Below, piece after piece: positions 29,808 to 37,320 of a stretch of 64,000 nucleotides of DNA; within the stretch, counting starts at the first letter, position 1, and each line of letters starts with the position of its first letter. Source of the DNA: Mitsuokella multacida DSM 20544. GTDB lineage: Bacteria > Bacillota > Negativicutes > Selenomonadales > Selenomonadaceae. The notes beneath the pieces are model-generated. The model was not told the origin of the DNA, did not search any database, and was given only the letters and a program-made list of their open reading frames with translations. The position numbers and the translations under genes are program-made. The DNA is taken from positions 547,325-611,324 of the forward strand of contig NZ_GG697142.2 in assembly GCF_000155955.1 (NCBI RefSeq). Reading direction: 5' to 3'.

Positions 29808-30863
29808 ATGCATCTAAAGACTTACCGGACGTCCATCCTCTTGGGCGTCACGTTCACGGTTCTGTTGTCGACGTTCTGGTTCTTGCCGCAGCTGGCGTTC
29901 ATCATCTTCATCTCGCTCTTGCTGCAGCTGCTCCTGACGCCGCTCGTCGACCGGCTCGAGTGCCATCTGAACCGCGGCCTTGCAGCGGCCATCGTGCTCG
30001 GCACCTTCCTCCTGATCTGCCTCGGGCTCGTGCTGCTCGTCTCGAGCACATTCATCCCGACGTTCACGCGCTTCGTGACGGACTTCCCGCAGATCACGGA
30101 GAAATTGCAGCAGATGCCGCTGATCCACGACAATGCCTACCTGACGGATGAGTTCGAGCAGTTCTGGCTTGAGCTCAAGGCGGCGAGCGTCGATGCGCTC
30201 AAATCGTCGCTGACGGTCTTGCTCTCGATCTTCAGCAAGTTCATCGACATGGTCATCATCCTCTTTGTCACGTTTTACCTGCTCAAGGACGGCGATGACA
30301 TCAAGGTCTACCTCGCGAGCCTCTTCCCGACGCGCGACTACAGCCGCGTGCTCGCGCTCTTCAACCGCATCCTCTCGGCGTTGCGCACCTATATCTGCAG
30401 CCAGCTCGTCATCTGCTGCCTGACGGCGACGGTCGTCTTCCTCTACTACACGGCGCGCAGCCTGCCCTACGCCTCGGTCTTCGCGATGGTATCGGGCATC
30501 AGCGAGTTCGTGCCGGTGCTCGGCCCGACGGTCGCCTCGATCTTCGGTATCCTGCTGACGGCGACGGTGGACCCGTGGATTGCCATCCAGACGGCGGGCT
30601 TCTACCTGATCCTGACACAGGTCAACCACAATGCCGTCTATCCGACGCTCATCGGCAAGTCGCTCAATCTGCATCCGGTCGCCATCATTCTCGGCATCAT
30701 CCTCGGCGGCGAGGTGCTCGGCGCAGCAGGCATGTTCCTCGCGGTGCCGTTCATCGTCATCTGCAAGCTTGTCATCGAGGATATCTACAAAGACCGCATG
30801 GAGACCATAAAAAAGCTCCGCGCCTCCCGCTGGCTCAGCAAGGAAAAGCACGAAGACAAGTGA
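29808..30863 (+). CDS. AI-2E family transporter (PerM-like membrane protein)
   Basis: 351 residues with about seven to eight membrane segments: two hydrophobic stretches near the start, a soluble part around residues 85-130, then the C-terminal helices. VSGISEFVPVLGPTVASI and the QVNHNAVYPTLIGKSLNLHP stretch are typical of this family. Members have been linked to autoinducer-2 export or to Na+/H+ antiport; neither role can be chosen here. It is convergent with the DUF2292 gene. Confidence 0.85.
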   Translation: MHLKTYRTSILLGVTFTVLLSTFWFLPQLAFIIFISLLLQLLLTPLVDRLECHLNRGLAAAIVLGTFLLICLGLVLLVSSTFIPTFTRFVTDFPQITEKLQQMPLIHDNAYLTDEFEQFWLELKAASVDALKSSLTVLLSIFSKFIDMVIILFVTFYLLKDGDDIKVYLASLFPTRDYSRVLALFNRILSALRTYICSQLVICCLTATVVFLYYTARSLPYASVFAMVSGISEFVPVLGPTVASIFGILLTATVDPWIAIQTAGFYLILTQVNHNAVYPTLIGKSLNLHPVAIILGIILGGEVLGAAGMFLAVPFIVICKLVIEDIYKDRMETIKKLRASRWLSKEKHEDK

Positions 30864-30883
30864 TTCGTAAAATATGGAATGAC

Positions 30884-30963
30884 AAAAGCAGCGCTTCCCA
30901 GCCACGGTGGGGCATCCGATGATCAGATGCCTTCGCCGTCGAGGCCGGTGAAGCGCTGTTTTT
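30884..30963. terminator. shared terminator structure between convergent genes
   Basis: AAAACAGCGCTTC-type arms (AGCGCTTC / GAAGCGCT) followed by TTTTT, with an inner GGCATC / GATGCC stem. It overlaps the 3' end of the minus-strand gene. Confidence 0.5.
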
Positions 30964-31273
30964 CGGTGCGCTCGAGCTGCAGCAGGCGGCCCTTGCGGAT
31001 GATGAGGACGAGCTTGCCGTACTGGAGCAGGCCAAAGTCCTTGCGGATGCGCGCGGCGAGGTCGGCAAGGGCGCGCTCGGTGTAGCTGTTCTCGCCGTCT
31101 TCACTCTCCTGCCAGCAGTCGAGGCGGCGCTTCTCGCTCCACTCGACCTGCATGAGGACGCCGTCCTGGGCGACGAGGACAATCTCGCCGTAGCGAATCG
31201 TGCGCAGGCCTTGGAGGATGTAGGTCATGGCTTTCTGAGGGATGTCGCCTGGGGCGAGACGAGGTGCAGGCAT
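30923..31273 (-). CDS. protein with two DUF2292 (YezD-like) repeats
   Basis: 116 residues. Two versions of a short motif lie in tandem: ILQGLRTIRYGEIVLVAQDG near residue 19 and IRKDFGLLQYGKLVLIIRKG near residue 75. Each ends in a basic (V/L)E-x(3)EK-x-R segment. This matches the small YezD family (DUF2292), usually a single domain. The function is unknown; family members are often near sulfur or redox genes, and here the gene diverges from trxB. A palindrome lies in its promoter region. Confidence 0.7.
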   Translation of the reverse strand: MPAPRLAPGDIPQKAMTYILQGLRTIRYGEIVLVAQDGVLMQVEWSEKRRLDCWQESEDGENSYTERALADLAARIRKDFGLLQYGKLVLIIRKGRLLQLERTEKQRFTGLDGEGI

Positions 31274-31295
31274 GAGAAAGACTCCTTTAAAGTAT

Positions 31296-31317
31296 AGTAA
31301 ACAGATATGTTTTTACT
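31296..31317. promoter_or_regulatory. 22-bp palindrome overlapping the DUF2292 gene promoter
   Basis: AGTAAACAGATATG and its mirror ...TTTTTACT form a near-perfect 22-bp inverted repeat. On the minus strand a TATACT -10 lies just downstream of it. The layout fits an operator; the repressor is not identified. Confidence 0.5.
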
Positions 31318-31420
31318 TGTTACTTTTATCATAGTATATGTGCGGGAAAAAGTCAAGAGTGGGGGAACTCTACGATTTTTGCATCTGTGTAACTCAGTAA
31401 CAGAACGCCGGGCGATTCTC

Positions 31421-31429
31421 TGCTATACT
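31421..31429 (+). promoter_or_regulatory. extended -10 promoter of trxB
   Basis: TGCTATACT, about 60 bases before the start codon, with no clear -35. Confidence 0.5.
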
Positions 31430-31487
31430 GAAGTCAGAAAGCAAGAGAGCCGCAAGCGGGCGGCCATCGAATAAATGGAGGGATATT

Positions 31488-32414
31488 ATGACGAAGGAAC
31501 GCAGGACAAAGGATGTCATCATCATCGGCGCGGGCATGGCCGGGCTTACGGCGGCGCTCTACGCGGGGCGCTCGAACCTCTCGACGCTCGTGCTCGAGAA
31601 TGCCATCGTCGGCGGGCAGATTGCCAATGCCGTCGGCATCGAGAACTATCCGGGCTTCACGAGCGTCAGCGGCAGCGACCTCATGGCGACCGTCCAGCAG
31701 CAGGCCGAGAATGCCGGCGCCGAAGTCGACGAGTTCGACATGATCGAGCGCGTAGACCTCAAGGGCACGCCGAAGATCGTCGAGACACAGAGCTACATCT
31801 ACGAGGCAAAAGCCGTCATCATCACCTCCGGCATGGAGCGTCGCAAGCTGCCGCTCAAGGAAGAGCCGAAGTACAGCGGCCGCGGCGTCCACTACTGCGA
31901 GCTCTGCGACGGCCACATGTATCAGGGCAAGACCATCGCCGTCATGGGCGGCGGCAACGCTGCCGTCGACGCCGCGAACTTCCTGACGAAGTACGCGAGC
32001 GAGCTCTATCTGATTCATCGCTCCGCGCTGCGAGCTGACAAGATCTCGCAGGACAAGCTCTACGCCAATCCGAAGGTCAAAGTCCTGCTCGAGACTGAGG
32101 TCCGGGCGCTCCACGGCGAAGGCAAACTGACGAGCATCACCATCTACGACAAGGCGAAAGGGGAGGAGCGCGAGCTGCCCGTCGACGCCATCTTTGTCAA
32201 TATCGGCGTCGTGCCGAACACCCACCTCTTCGAGGGCCAGGTCAAGATGACAGAGAGCGGCCGCATCCTCGCCGGCGAGGACTGCCGCACGAATCTCCCC
32301 GGCGTCTTCGCCGCCGGCGACGTCCGCGAGAAAGAGATCCGCCAGCTGACAACAGCAGCCGCCGACGGCACCACAGCCGCCCTTCTCGCCGAAAAGTATA
32401 TCGAATCCCTATAA
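31488..32414 (+). CDS. trxB: thioredoxin reductase-type FAD/NAD(P) disulfide oxidoreductase
   Basis: 308 residues, the normal length. FAD-binding IIIGAGMAGLTAALYAGR near residue 11, redox-active pair in YCELCDG (C-x2-C near residue 138), NAD(P)-binding VMGGGNAAVDAANFL near residue 155, and GVFAAGDVREKEIRQLTTAAADG near the end. The active-site core is CELC where CATC or CAVC is more usual. It is followed at 14 bases by a glutaredoxin-like gene, probably its partner. Confidence 0.93.
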   Translation: MTKERRTKDVIIIGAGMAGLTAALYAGRSNLSTLVLENAIVGGQIANAVGIENYPGFTSVSGSDLMATVQQQAENAGAEVDEFDMIERVDLKGTPKIVETQSYIYEAKAVIITSGMERRKLPLKEEPKYSGRGVHYCELCDGHMYQGKTIAVMGGGNAAVDAANFLTKYASELYLIHRSALRADKISQDKLYANPKVKVLLETEVRALHGEGKLTSITIYDKAKGEERELPVDAIFVNIGVVPNTHLFEGQVKMTESGRILAGEDCRTNLPGVFAAGDVREKEIRQLTTAAADGTTAALLAEKYIESL

Positions 32415-32428
32415 TAGGAGGAATCATC

Positions 32429-32659
32429 ATGGTAAAAGTCTATTCCATCACCCAGTGCCCCTGGTGCGACAAAGTCAAGAAATACCTCAAATCCAGAGGC
32501 GTAGCCTACGAAGAGCACAACATCGAGCTCAGCGACGCCGACCGCGACGAGTGCTACAAGATCTCCGGCGACCTCATCGTCCCCGTCACCACCGTCAACG
32601 GCAAAGACTTCGTCGTCAGCTTCGACAAAGCCAAGCTCGACGCCCTGCTCGGCCTCTGA
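32429..32659 (+). CDS. glutaredoxin family protein (NrdH-like)
   Basis: 76 residues, one thioredoxin fold. The redox motif CPWC is at residues 9-12 and the cis-proline region is LIVPVTTVNGKDFV. It lacks the usual glutathione-site residues clearly enough that a thioredoxin-reductase-linked role is plausible, which the gene pair with trxB supports. AGGAGG precedes the ATG; a terminator follows. Confidence 0.88.
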   Translation: MVKVYSITQCPWCDKVKKYLKSRGVAYEEHNIELSDADRDECYKISGDLIVPVTTVNGKDFVVSFDKAKLDALLGL

Positions 32660-32690
32660 TCCCACAATCACACATTCTCTCTCTCCTAAT

Positions 32691-32722
32691 CAAAAGCCAG
32701 CCATTTTCAGCTGGCTTTTTTC
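32691..32722. terminator. terminator after trxB-glutaredoxin
   Basis: AAAAGCCAGC / GCTGGCTTTTTT with loop CATTTTCA. Confidence 0.87.
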
Positions 32723-32787
32723 ATCTGCACCGCATATAATGGAAAACAAGAACATAGAGCATTTTGCTTTTCAAGCAGGTGAGATCG

Positions 32788-33429
32788 ATGAAAGAAATAC
32801 AATTAAGCAATCCTCATAAAATCCATAAATGGCACCAGAAAGCCCAGGGCATCGTCGAGTACGCCCTGATCCTAGCCTTCATCGTCGGCATCGGCGCCGC
32901 CATCTTCGCCAAGGGCGGCCTGGCCGAAGCTGTCAGCGACGCATACTTCCAGATTTCCAAGACCATTGCCTACGCATTGGACAACACGACCGCCGGCCAT
33001 CAGCGATTCGCCCAGAACCAACTGGAGCAGGGCCTCAAGAATGCAATAACATCCGGCAAGGTTGTGTTGGGCAATAATGCATGGGTGGAGATTGACCTTC
33101 AATCTGAGCTGAACAGCGATATCCATGCGAATGCAGATGGTGGCAGAGACGGGTATGTAACAGTCTATGGTAAAGACTATACCAAGTTTACAGGCCTCTG
33201 GGATGCTACAGGACTAGACCCCAGCCGCATCGCGCTGGACGATGCCGACAAGGGTTCTTGGGCAGGCGTGCGGATTGCACGAGTAGGCGATTCGAATCAG
33301 TACACGGTCTACTACTTCAATGGCACGGCATCCAAGGTGCAGGATGAGACCAAAGGTTATTATACGGATACGAACTACATGCAGCAACATTTCGGCAGCG
33401 GCCAGACTCCAACGACATGGAACCCCTAA
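32788..33429 (+). CDS. Flp-like type IVb prepilin with long C-terminal extension
   Basis: 213 residues from the ATG following CAGGTGAG. Residues 18-45 (KAQGIVEYALILAFIVG...) are a Flp-type prepilin core: a basic leader, a cleavage region with Glu24 at position +5 if cut after Ala19, then a 20-residue hydrophobic helix. Flp pilins are normally about 50-70 residues; here about 150 polar residues follow, with no family recognised. No tad, prepilin peptidase or pilus ATPase genes are nearby. A TATAAT at 32735 lies upstream. It could be a minor pilin or a surface protein. Confidence 0.65.
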   Translation: MKEIQLSNPHKIHKWHQKAQGIVEYALILAFIVGIGAAIFAKGGLAEAVSDAYFQISKTIAYALDNTTAGHQRFAQNQLEQGLKNAITSGKVVLGNNAWVEIDLQSELNSDIHANADGGRDGYVTVYGKDYTKFTGLWDATGLDPSRIALDDADKGSWAGVRIARVGDSNQYTVYYFNGTASKVQDETKGYYTDTNYMQQHFGSGQTPTTWNP

Positions 33430-33487
33430 AGCCTTCCCCGCGCACGGGGAAGGTGGCAGCCGCAGGCTGACGGAAGAGGTCTTCATC

Positions 33488-33516
33488 TTGCATCTCCCTT
33501 CCTCACATGATATAAT
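33488..33516 (+). promoter_or_regulatory. promoter of the candidate antitoxin RNA
   Basis: TTGCAT and a perfect TATAAT, 17 bases apart. Confidence 0.8.
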
Positions 33517-33522
33517 AAATAT

Positions 33523-33607
33523 AGAAAAAAGGCCACCGTAGACGGTTGCCTCTCTACTGAATCAAAATGACCGCGTAGTTTGTGAGGCTAGGGCGGTCAT
33601 TTTTTTG
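33523..33607 (+). ncRNA. candidate antitoxin small RNA, copy 1
   Basis: About 85 nt from the expected start after TATAAT to the T run. A 5' hairpin GGCCACCGT / ACGGTTGCC is followed by the terminator ATGACCGC / GCGGTCAT plus seven T. Its 3' end is antisense to the last codons and terminator of the hydrophobic peptide gene on the minus strand. Transcription is inferred, not shown. Confidence 0.6.
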
Positions 33608-33704
33608 TGCCAATATCTTTGCCAAGGGCATAGCCCAGGGAAAAGCAAGCAATTGCGAAGCTGATGACTTCAATGACAGTACTGTACATATTCGTATCAA
33701 GCAT
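33597..33704 (-). CDS. candidate type I toxin peptide (holin-like)
   Basis: 35 residues, MLDTNMYSTVIEV onward to KDIGTKK, with one hydrophobic helix (about residues 8-26) and a charged tail, the form of Fst/TxpA/holin-like toxins. AAGGAGGGG lies seven bases before the ATG; a second ATG five codons in is possible. The stop codon lies inside the terminator stem shared with the convergent RNA. On the minus strand there is an extended -10 (TGCTATAAT, 33860-33868) and a leader of about 150 nt with a perfect 8-bp hairpin (TCGGGAGC / GCTCCCGA). The leader also has a GGCCACC...GGTTGCC element like that of the antitoxin RNA. The family is assigned by shape and layout only. Confidence 0.6.
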   Translation of the reverse strand: MLDTNMYSTVIEVISFAIACFSLGYALGKDIGTKK

Positions 33705-33830
33705 GCAAATCCCCTCCTTCCAGTTGAGATCTGCCGCAGAGCAACAGTCACTGTGGAGGGCGTACAAAAATCCCTCCATACATCAAAACTCAATTTGACG
33801 CAGAGGGCAACCGCCTACCGTTGGTGGCCA

Positions 33831-33868
33831 TCGGGAGCAGGAATGCTCCCGACAGTTTTATTATAGCA
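33831..33868 (-). promoter_or_regulatory. toxin promoter and 5' hairpin
   Basis: Extended -10 TGCTATAAT on the minus strand, followed within a dozen bases by a perfect 8-bp stem at the very start of the transcript, as seen in stable type I toxin mRNAs. Confidence 0.55.
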
Positions 33869-33940
33869 TATTCCTGCTGGAGAGGGGAAGGCAGCGTTTC
33901 TCGGTAGGACCTCACATTTGACAAGGCTTCACGAGCCCCA

Positions 33941-34122
33941 AGCCTTCCCCGCGCACGGGGAAGGGGGACCGCGAAGCGGTGGAAGAGGTCTTCATCTTGC
34001 ATCTCCCTTGCTCACATGATATAATAGACATAGGAAAAGAGGCCACCGTAGACGGTTGCCCTCTGGTCAGTCAAGAAATGACCGCACAGTTTGTGAGGCT
34101 TGGGCGGTCATTTTTTTGTGCG
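33941..34122 (+). repeat. toxin-antitoxin RNA repeat, copy 2 (toxin lost)
   Basis: Second copy of the 182-base unit, starting 510 bases after copy 1, with the same promoter (TTGCAT at 33997, TATAAT at 34020, spacer 17), RNA part and terminator. On the minus strand only the last codons of a toxin-like frame remain (ACA AAA AAA TGA); upstream of them the sequence does not encode a hydrophobic peptide. Confidence 0.75.
34032..34117 (+). ncRNA. candidate orphan antitoxin small RNA, copy 2
   Basis: About 85 nt, with the 5' hairpin element GGCCACCGTAGACGGTTGCC identical to copy 1 and the same terminator stem with seven T. The middle differs by several bases. No intact toxin lies opposite, so it may act on the toxin of copy 1 or be inactive. 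Confidence 0.5.
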
Positions 34123-34167
34123 TTTATCCCTGCTTGGGGGATACGGCGGAAGAAAATGCGGGCAAAT

Positions 34168-34196
34168 TTGACAGTTTCGCGAAAATCATGTAAAAT
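34168..34196 (+). promoter_or_regulatory. promoter of the small outer-membrane protein gene
   Basis: Perfect TTGACA and TAAAAT, 17 bases apart. Confidence 0.75.
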
Positions 34197-34252
34197 TTTC
34201 TTGTATAACTATGACATTGACTATGACAGGATTTTATTTTGGAGGGACCTTC

Positions 34253-34753
34253 ATGAAAAAATCAGCACTGCTGACGGCGGCACTGCTCCTCGTCAGTTCT
34301 TCCTATGCGATGGCAGCTCCGATCAACCAGATGGCCAATCATGAGACGGCTATCGGCGTTGGCACGAAGGAGAGCTACATCGAGCACAAAGTGACGAACA
34401 AGGCAACGGCTGGCTTCCAGTATGCCGACCGCGATGAGAAGGGCGACCACAAGGACGCCTATCTGCAGTATGATATTATCGGCTCCGAGCTCAAGGTCAT
34501 CGGCGGCTACCGCTGGAACCTGCCGAACGACAAGAACAACGCCTTTGCGGGCGTCGCTGTGAGCACGCCGAAGGTCCTGGGCTTCGACGCCTATGCCTCC
34601 TATGTTGCAGGCAAGGACTTCAATGAGACGCAGGTCGGCGTCAACAAGAACCTGTTGCTCAATGTGGACCTCAATGTCAACTACCACAACTTCAAGCCGG
34701 ATGAAGGCAGCCGCGAGAACGGCGTCGGCGTCGGCGTATCCGTCAAGTTCTGA
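34253..34753 (+). CDS. small outer-membrane beta-barrel-like protein
   Basis: 166 residues from ATG after TGGAGGGA. A signal peptide (MKKSALLTAALLLVSSSYAMA) with cleavage expected before APINQ is seen. The rest alternates polar and hydrophobic residues as in beta strands and ends GVGVSVKF, the C-terminal aromatic expected by the Bam machinery. It probably forms an eight-strand barrel in the outer membrane of this diderm organism. The precise family was not recognised. Confidence 0.7.
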   Translation: MKKSALLTAALLLVSSSYAMAAPINQMANHETAIGVGTKESYIEHKVTNKATAGFQYADRDEKGDHKDAYLQYDIIGSELKVIGGYRWNLPNDKNNAFAGVAVSTPKVLGFDAYASYVAGKDFNETQVGVNKNLLLNVDLNVNYHNFKPDEGSRENGVGVGVSVKF

Positions 34754-34782
34754 CAATTGAAATGCGAAATTGCATAAAAAAG

Positions 34783-34807
34783 AAAGCCCGCAGTACTGCG
34801 GGTTTTC
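34783..34807. terminator. terminator after the outer-membrane protein gene
   Basis: AAAGCCCGCAG / CTGCGGGTTTTC with loop TA; A run upstream, T run downstream. Confidence 0.8.
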
Positions 34808-34895
34808 TCATATATGCGATTCGCGCGCTTGCCATGCTGTTCATACGAGATTGCATAGGGCCGAGCACGGCTTGCTGCTTCACTCTGCTGCGTGC

Positions 34896-35447
34896 TTATT
34901 CTACATCAAAGAGTGGCAGCGGCTCGAGGAAGATGATGTCGTCGCGTTTGGCGGCATCGCCCTCGGCGAGCACGCAGGCCTGGCCGATGACCTTGCCGCC
35001 GGCCTTCTCGGTGAGCTCCACGAGCGCCTTCATCGAGCCGCCCGTGCTGATGACATCGTCGAGCAGCAGGACGTTCTTGCCCTTGATGCGCTCGATGTCC
35101 GTGCCGTCGAGGCAGAGCTTCTGCGTGCCCTTCGTCGTGATCGAGACATCGTCGACCCAGAGCGCGTTCTCCATGTACGCCTTGACCGACTTGCGCGCAA
35201 CGATGTAGCGGTCCATGCCGAGCGCACGGGCGAGCTCCTCTGCGAGCGGGATTCCCTTCGTCTCCGCCGTCAGCACGTAATCCGTCTCGGGCGGCACCTT
35301 CTTCGCGAGCTCCCGCGCACAGGCGTCTGTGAGCTCCACATCGCCGAGCATGACAAAGCCCGCGATGGCCAGCTTGTCCGTGACATTGAGGATGGGCAGG
35401 TTGCGCGTGCAGCCTGCAATGTGTAACGTATAATATCGATCTGCCAT
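34896..35447 (-). CDS. adenine/xanthine phosphoribosyltransferase-like protein
   Basis: 183 residues, type I phosphoribosyltransferase fold. The PRPP loop is VLLLDDVISTGGSMKAL near residue 126, and the hood region includes AETKGIPLAEELAR. It is close to Apt and Xpt in length but the base specificity cannot be fixed from motifs; it salvages a purine base with PRPP. GAGGTGCTCAA precedes the ATG. It is convergent with the outer-membrane protein gene. Confidence 0.85.
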   Translation of the reverse strand: MADRYYTLHIAGCTRNLPILNVTDKLAIAGFVMLGDVELTDACARELAKKVPPETDYVLTAETKGIPLAEELARALGMDRYIVARKSVKAYMENALWVDDVSITTKGTQKLCLDGTDIERIKGKNVLLLDDVISTGGSMKALVELTEKAGGKVIGQACVLAEGDAAKRDDIIFLEPLPLFDVE

Positions 35448-35603
35448 TTGAGCACCTCTTCATCTTGTGTATACTACCACCTCACATTATACTATGATGA
35501 AGCAGGCGGCGCAAATGCGTTCAAGCGAAAGAGTCCGCGAAAATAGCAGATTCAGCGGATTCATGAGAATTCATCACGATTATGAGAAAAGGAGATACCA
35601 TAA

Positions 35604-35870
35604 ATGAGCGAAATGCACGATATCCATGATATCCACGAGATCGACGAGGCCGAAGTCAGCGAAGAGCAGCGTGCCATCGACCAGATCACCCACATCCTGC
35701 TCCACGCCCTGACAGAAGACGGCATCGGCGAGCAGCTCGAGCACGCCAAGTCCCAACAGGAAGTCTACAAACTCCTGCAGACCCTGCCGTACTTCAAGCT
35801 GACCTTCGAAGAATTCCAGCTCGGCATCCAGGCCCTGCGCCAGCAACAGGAAGAGATCCATCAGGGGTAA
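35604..35870 (+). CDS. small acidic protein of unknown function
   Basis: 88 residues, rich in Glu, His and Asp near the start (MSEMHDIHDIHEIDEAEVSE) and mostly helical by composition, with QQEVYKLLQTLPYFKLTFEEF in the middle. AAAAGGAGATACC before the ATG and a good terminator support it as a real gene. No family recognised and no signal peptide or membrane segment. Confidence 0.75.
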   Translation: MSEMHDIHDIHEIDEAEVSEEQRAIDQITHILLHALTEDGIGEQLEHAKSQQEVYKLLQTLPYFKLTFEEFQLGIQALRQQQEEIHQG

Positions 35871-35871
35871 C

Positions 35872-35903
35872 AAAAAAGGAGATGCAATCGCATCTCCTTT
35901 TTC
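35872..35903. terminator. bidirectional terminator between convergent genes
   Basis: AAAAAAGGAGATG / CATCTCCTTTTT with a short loop; serves both the small acidic protein gene and the aminotransferase gene. Confidence 0.85.
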
Positions 35904-35936
35904 ATTTCTATCGATTCTGTCGACGTGGCACGCCCC

Positions 35937-37244
35937 TCAGAGCTTCTTCTCCGTCAGCACCATCTCGAGCGCGTTGAGCACGTTGTCGATGTCTTCTGCC
36001 GTGATGACGAGCGGCGGCTGGAAGGCCATGACGTTGCGGGCGATGCCGTTCTTGCCGATGATGAAGCCGCGGTCCTTGAGGGTCTCGAGGACGTCGTCGA
36101 GCTCGGCGGCGGCGGGGCTCTTGTCGGCGTGGACGAATTCGGCGCCGGTCATGAGGCCGAGGCCGCGGATGTCGCCGATGATCGGGTGCTTCTTCTGGAT
36201 CTCACGCAGGCCGGCGCGCAGCTGCTCGCCGCGCTCCTCGGCATTCTTGCAGAGATCATGCTTCTCGATGTAGTCGAGCACGGCGAGGCCGGCTGCCGTC
36301 GAGACGGGGTTGCCGCCGAGCGTCGAGGCGCCCGGACGCGTGTAGGTGTCGGCAATCTCCGCCGTCGAGATGAAGGCCGAGATCGGCGCGCCGTTGCCGA
36401 GCGCCTTGGCCATCGCCATGATGTCCGGCGTCACGCCGAAGTGCTCGATGGCAAACAGCTTGCCCGTGCGCGCAAAGCCCGTCTGCACCTCGTCGATGAC
36501 GAGCAGCGTGCCGTGCGCCGCAAGGATCTCCTTGACGCGCTGGAAGTAGCCCTTCGGCGGCACGACGATGCCCGCATTGCCCTGGATCGTCTCCGCGATG
36601 AACGCGCCCGGATGGCCCGCCGTCGATGTCTGGATGACGTCCTCGACCATGTTCGCGCAGGCGAGGTCACACGTCTCGCGATTCTTGCCGAGTGGGCAGC
36701 GGTAGCAGTACGGGTTCGGCGCGAAGTGGATGCCGCCGACCGGCTCCGGGTCCGTGCGCCACATCTGGATGCCCGTCACGCTCATGCCAAGCTTCGTGCG
36801 GCCGTGCAGGCCGTTGCGCAGCGCGATGATCTCGCTGCTGCCCGTGTAGATGGAGGCGAGCAGCAGCGCGCCCTCCGTGGCCTCCGAGCCCGTCGAGCAG
36901 AAGAACGATTTCTGCAGCTTGCCCGGCGTGACCGTAGCGAGCTTTTCTGCGAGGTTCACGAAGTTCTCCGTCAGGTAGATGTTGCAGACATGCTGCAGCG
37001 TGCCGACCTGCTCCTGGACCTTCTTCGTGATCTCCGGGTTGCAGTGGCCGCAGTTCATGACCGACACCCCCGCGAAGCAGTCGAGGTACTTGCGCCCCTC
37101 ACTGTCGTAGAGGTACTGCATCGAGCCACGGACGAACTCGCGCGGCTCCTTGTAGAAATGGCCGAGGCACGGCATGATGTACTTCTTCTTCTTCTCGATG
37201 ATGGCCTCAGGGCCAATGTATGTTCGTTTTGTTTCTTCAGCCAA
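35937..37244 (-). CDS. class III pyridoxal-phosphate aminotransferase
   Basis: 435 residues. The fold-type I class III motifs are present: STGSEATEGALLLA (phosphate-binding), LLVIDEVQTGFARTG (Asp contacting the ring nitrogen) and the PLP lysine in MAMAKALGNGAPISAF. A cysteine-rich insert PYCYRCPLGKNRETC lies near residue 190, as in the alanine-glyoxylate aminotransferase 2-like branch. The substrate (4-aminobutyrate, beta-alanine, ornithine or other) is not readable. Downstream of the U32 gene by 76 bases on the same strand, perhaps one operon. Confidence 0.88.
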   Translation of the reverse strand: MAEETKRTYIGPEAIIEKKKKYIMPCLGHFYKEPREFVRGSMQYLYDSEGRKYLDCFAGVSVMNCGHCNPEITKKVQEQVGTLQHVCNIYLTENFVNLAEKLATVTPGKLQKSFFCSTGSEATEGALLLASIYTGSSEIIALRNGLHGRTKLGMSVTGIQMWRTDPEPVGGIHFAPNPYCYRCPLGKNRETCDLACANMVEDVIQTSTAGHPGAFIAETIQGNAGIVVPPKGYFQRVKEILAAHGTLLVIDEVQTGFARTGKLFAIEHFGVTPDIMAMAKALGNGAPISAFISTAEIADTYTRPGASTLGGNPVSTAAGLAVLDYIEKHDLCKNAEERGEQLRAGLREIQKKHPIIGDIRGLGLMTGAEFVHADKSPAAAELDDVLETLKDRGFIIGKNGIARNVMAFQPPLVITAEDIDNVLNALEMVLTEKKL

Positions 37245-37320
37245 AGTAAATCCCTCCTAAGATATATGCGATAAAGCAACAGTGCGAAACATCACAGCTG
37301 CATATTTATTAAGGAAGTGC

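Larger units (their letters stand above)
33431..33612 (+). repeat. toxin-antitoxin RNA repeat, copy 1
   Basis: 182-base unit shared with copy 2. It opens with a CTTCCCCGCGCACGGGGAAG hairpin, then a GGAAGAGGTCTTCATC block, a promoter, an RNA-coding part and a terminator. The first hairpin and the stem next to it (GGCAGCCGCAGGCTG here, GGACCGCGAAGCGGT in copy 2) differ while staying self-complementary. Confidence 0.8.

Noticed and set aside
33979-34344. 121-residue plus-strand frame through the second antitoxin unit
   Set aside because: It crosses a promoter, a terminator and the start of the outer-membrane protein gene in another frame, and has no ribosome-binding site.
35925-37274. 449-residue open frame opposite the aminotransferase
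   Set aside because: Antisense to a gene with full PLP motifs; the composition is typical of a shadow.
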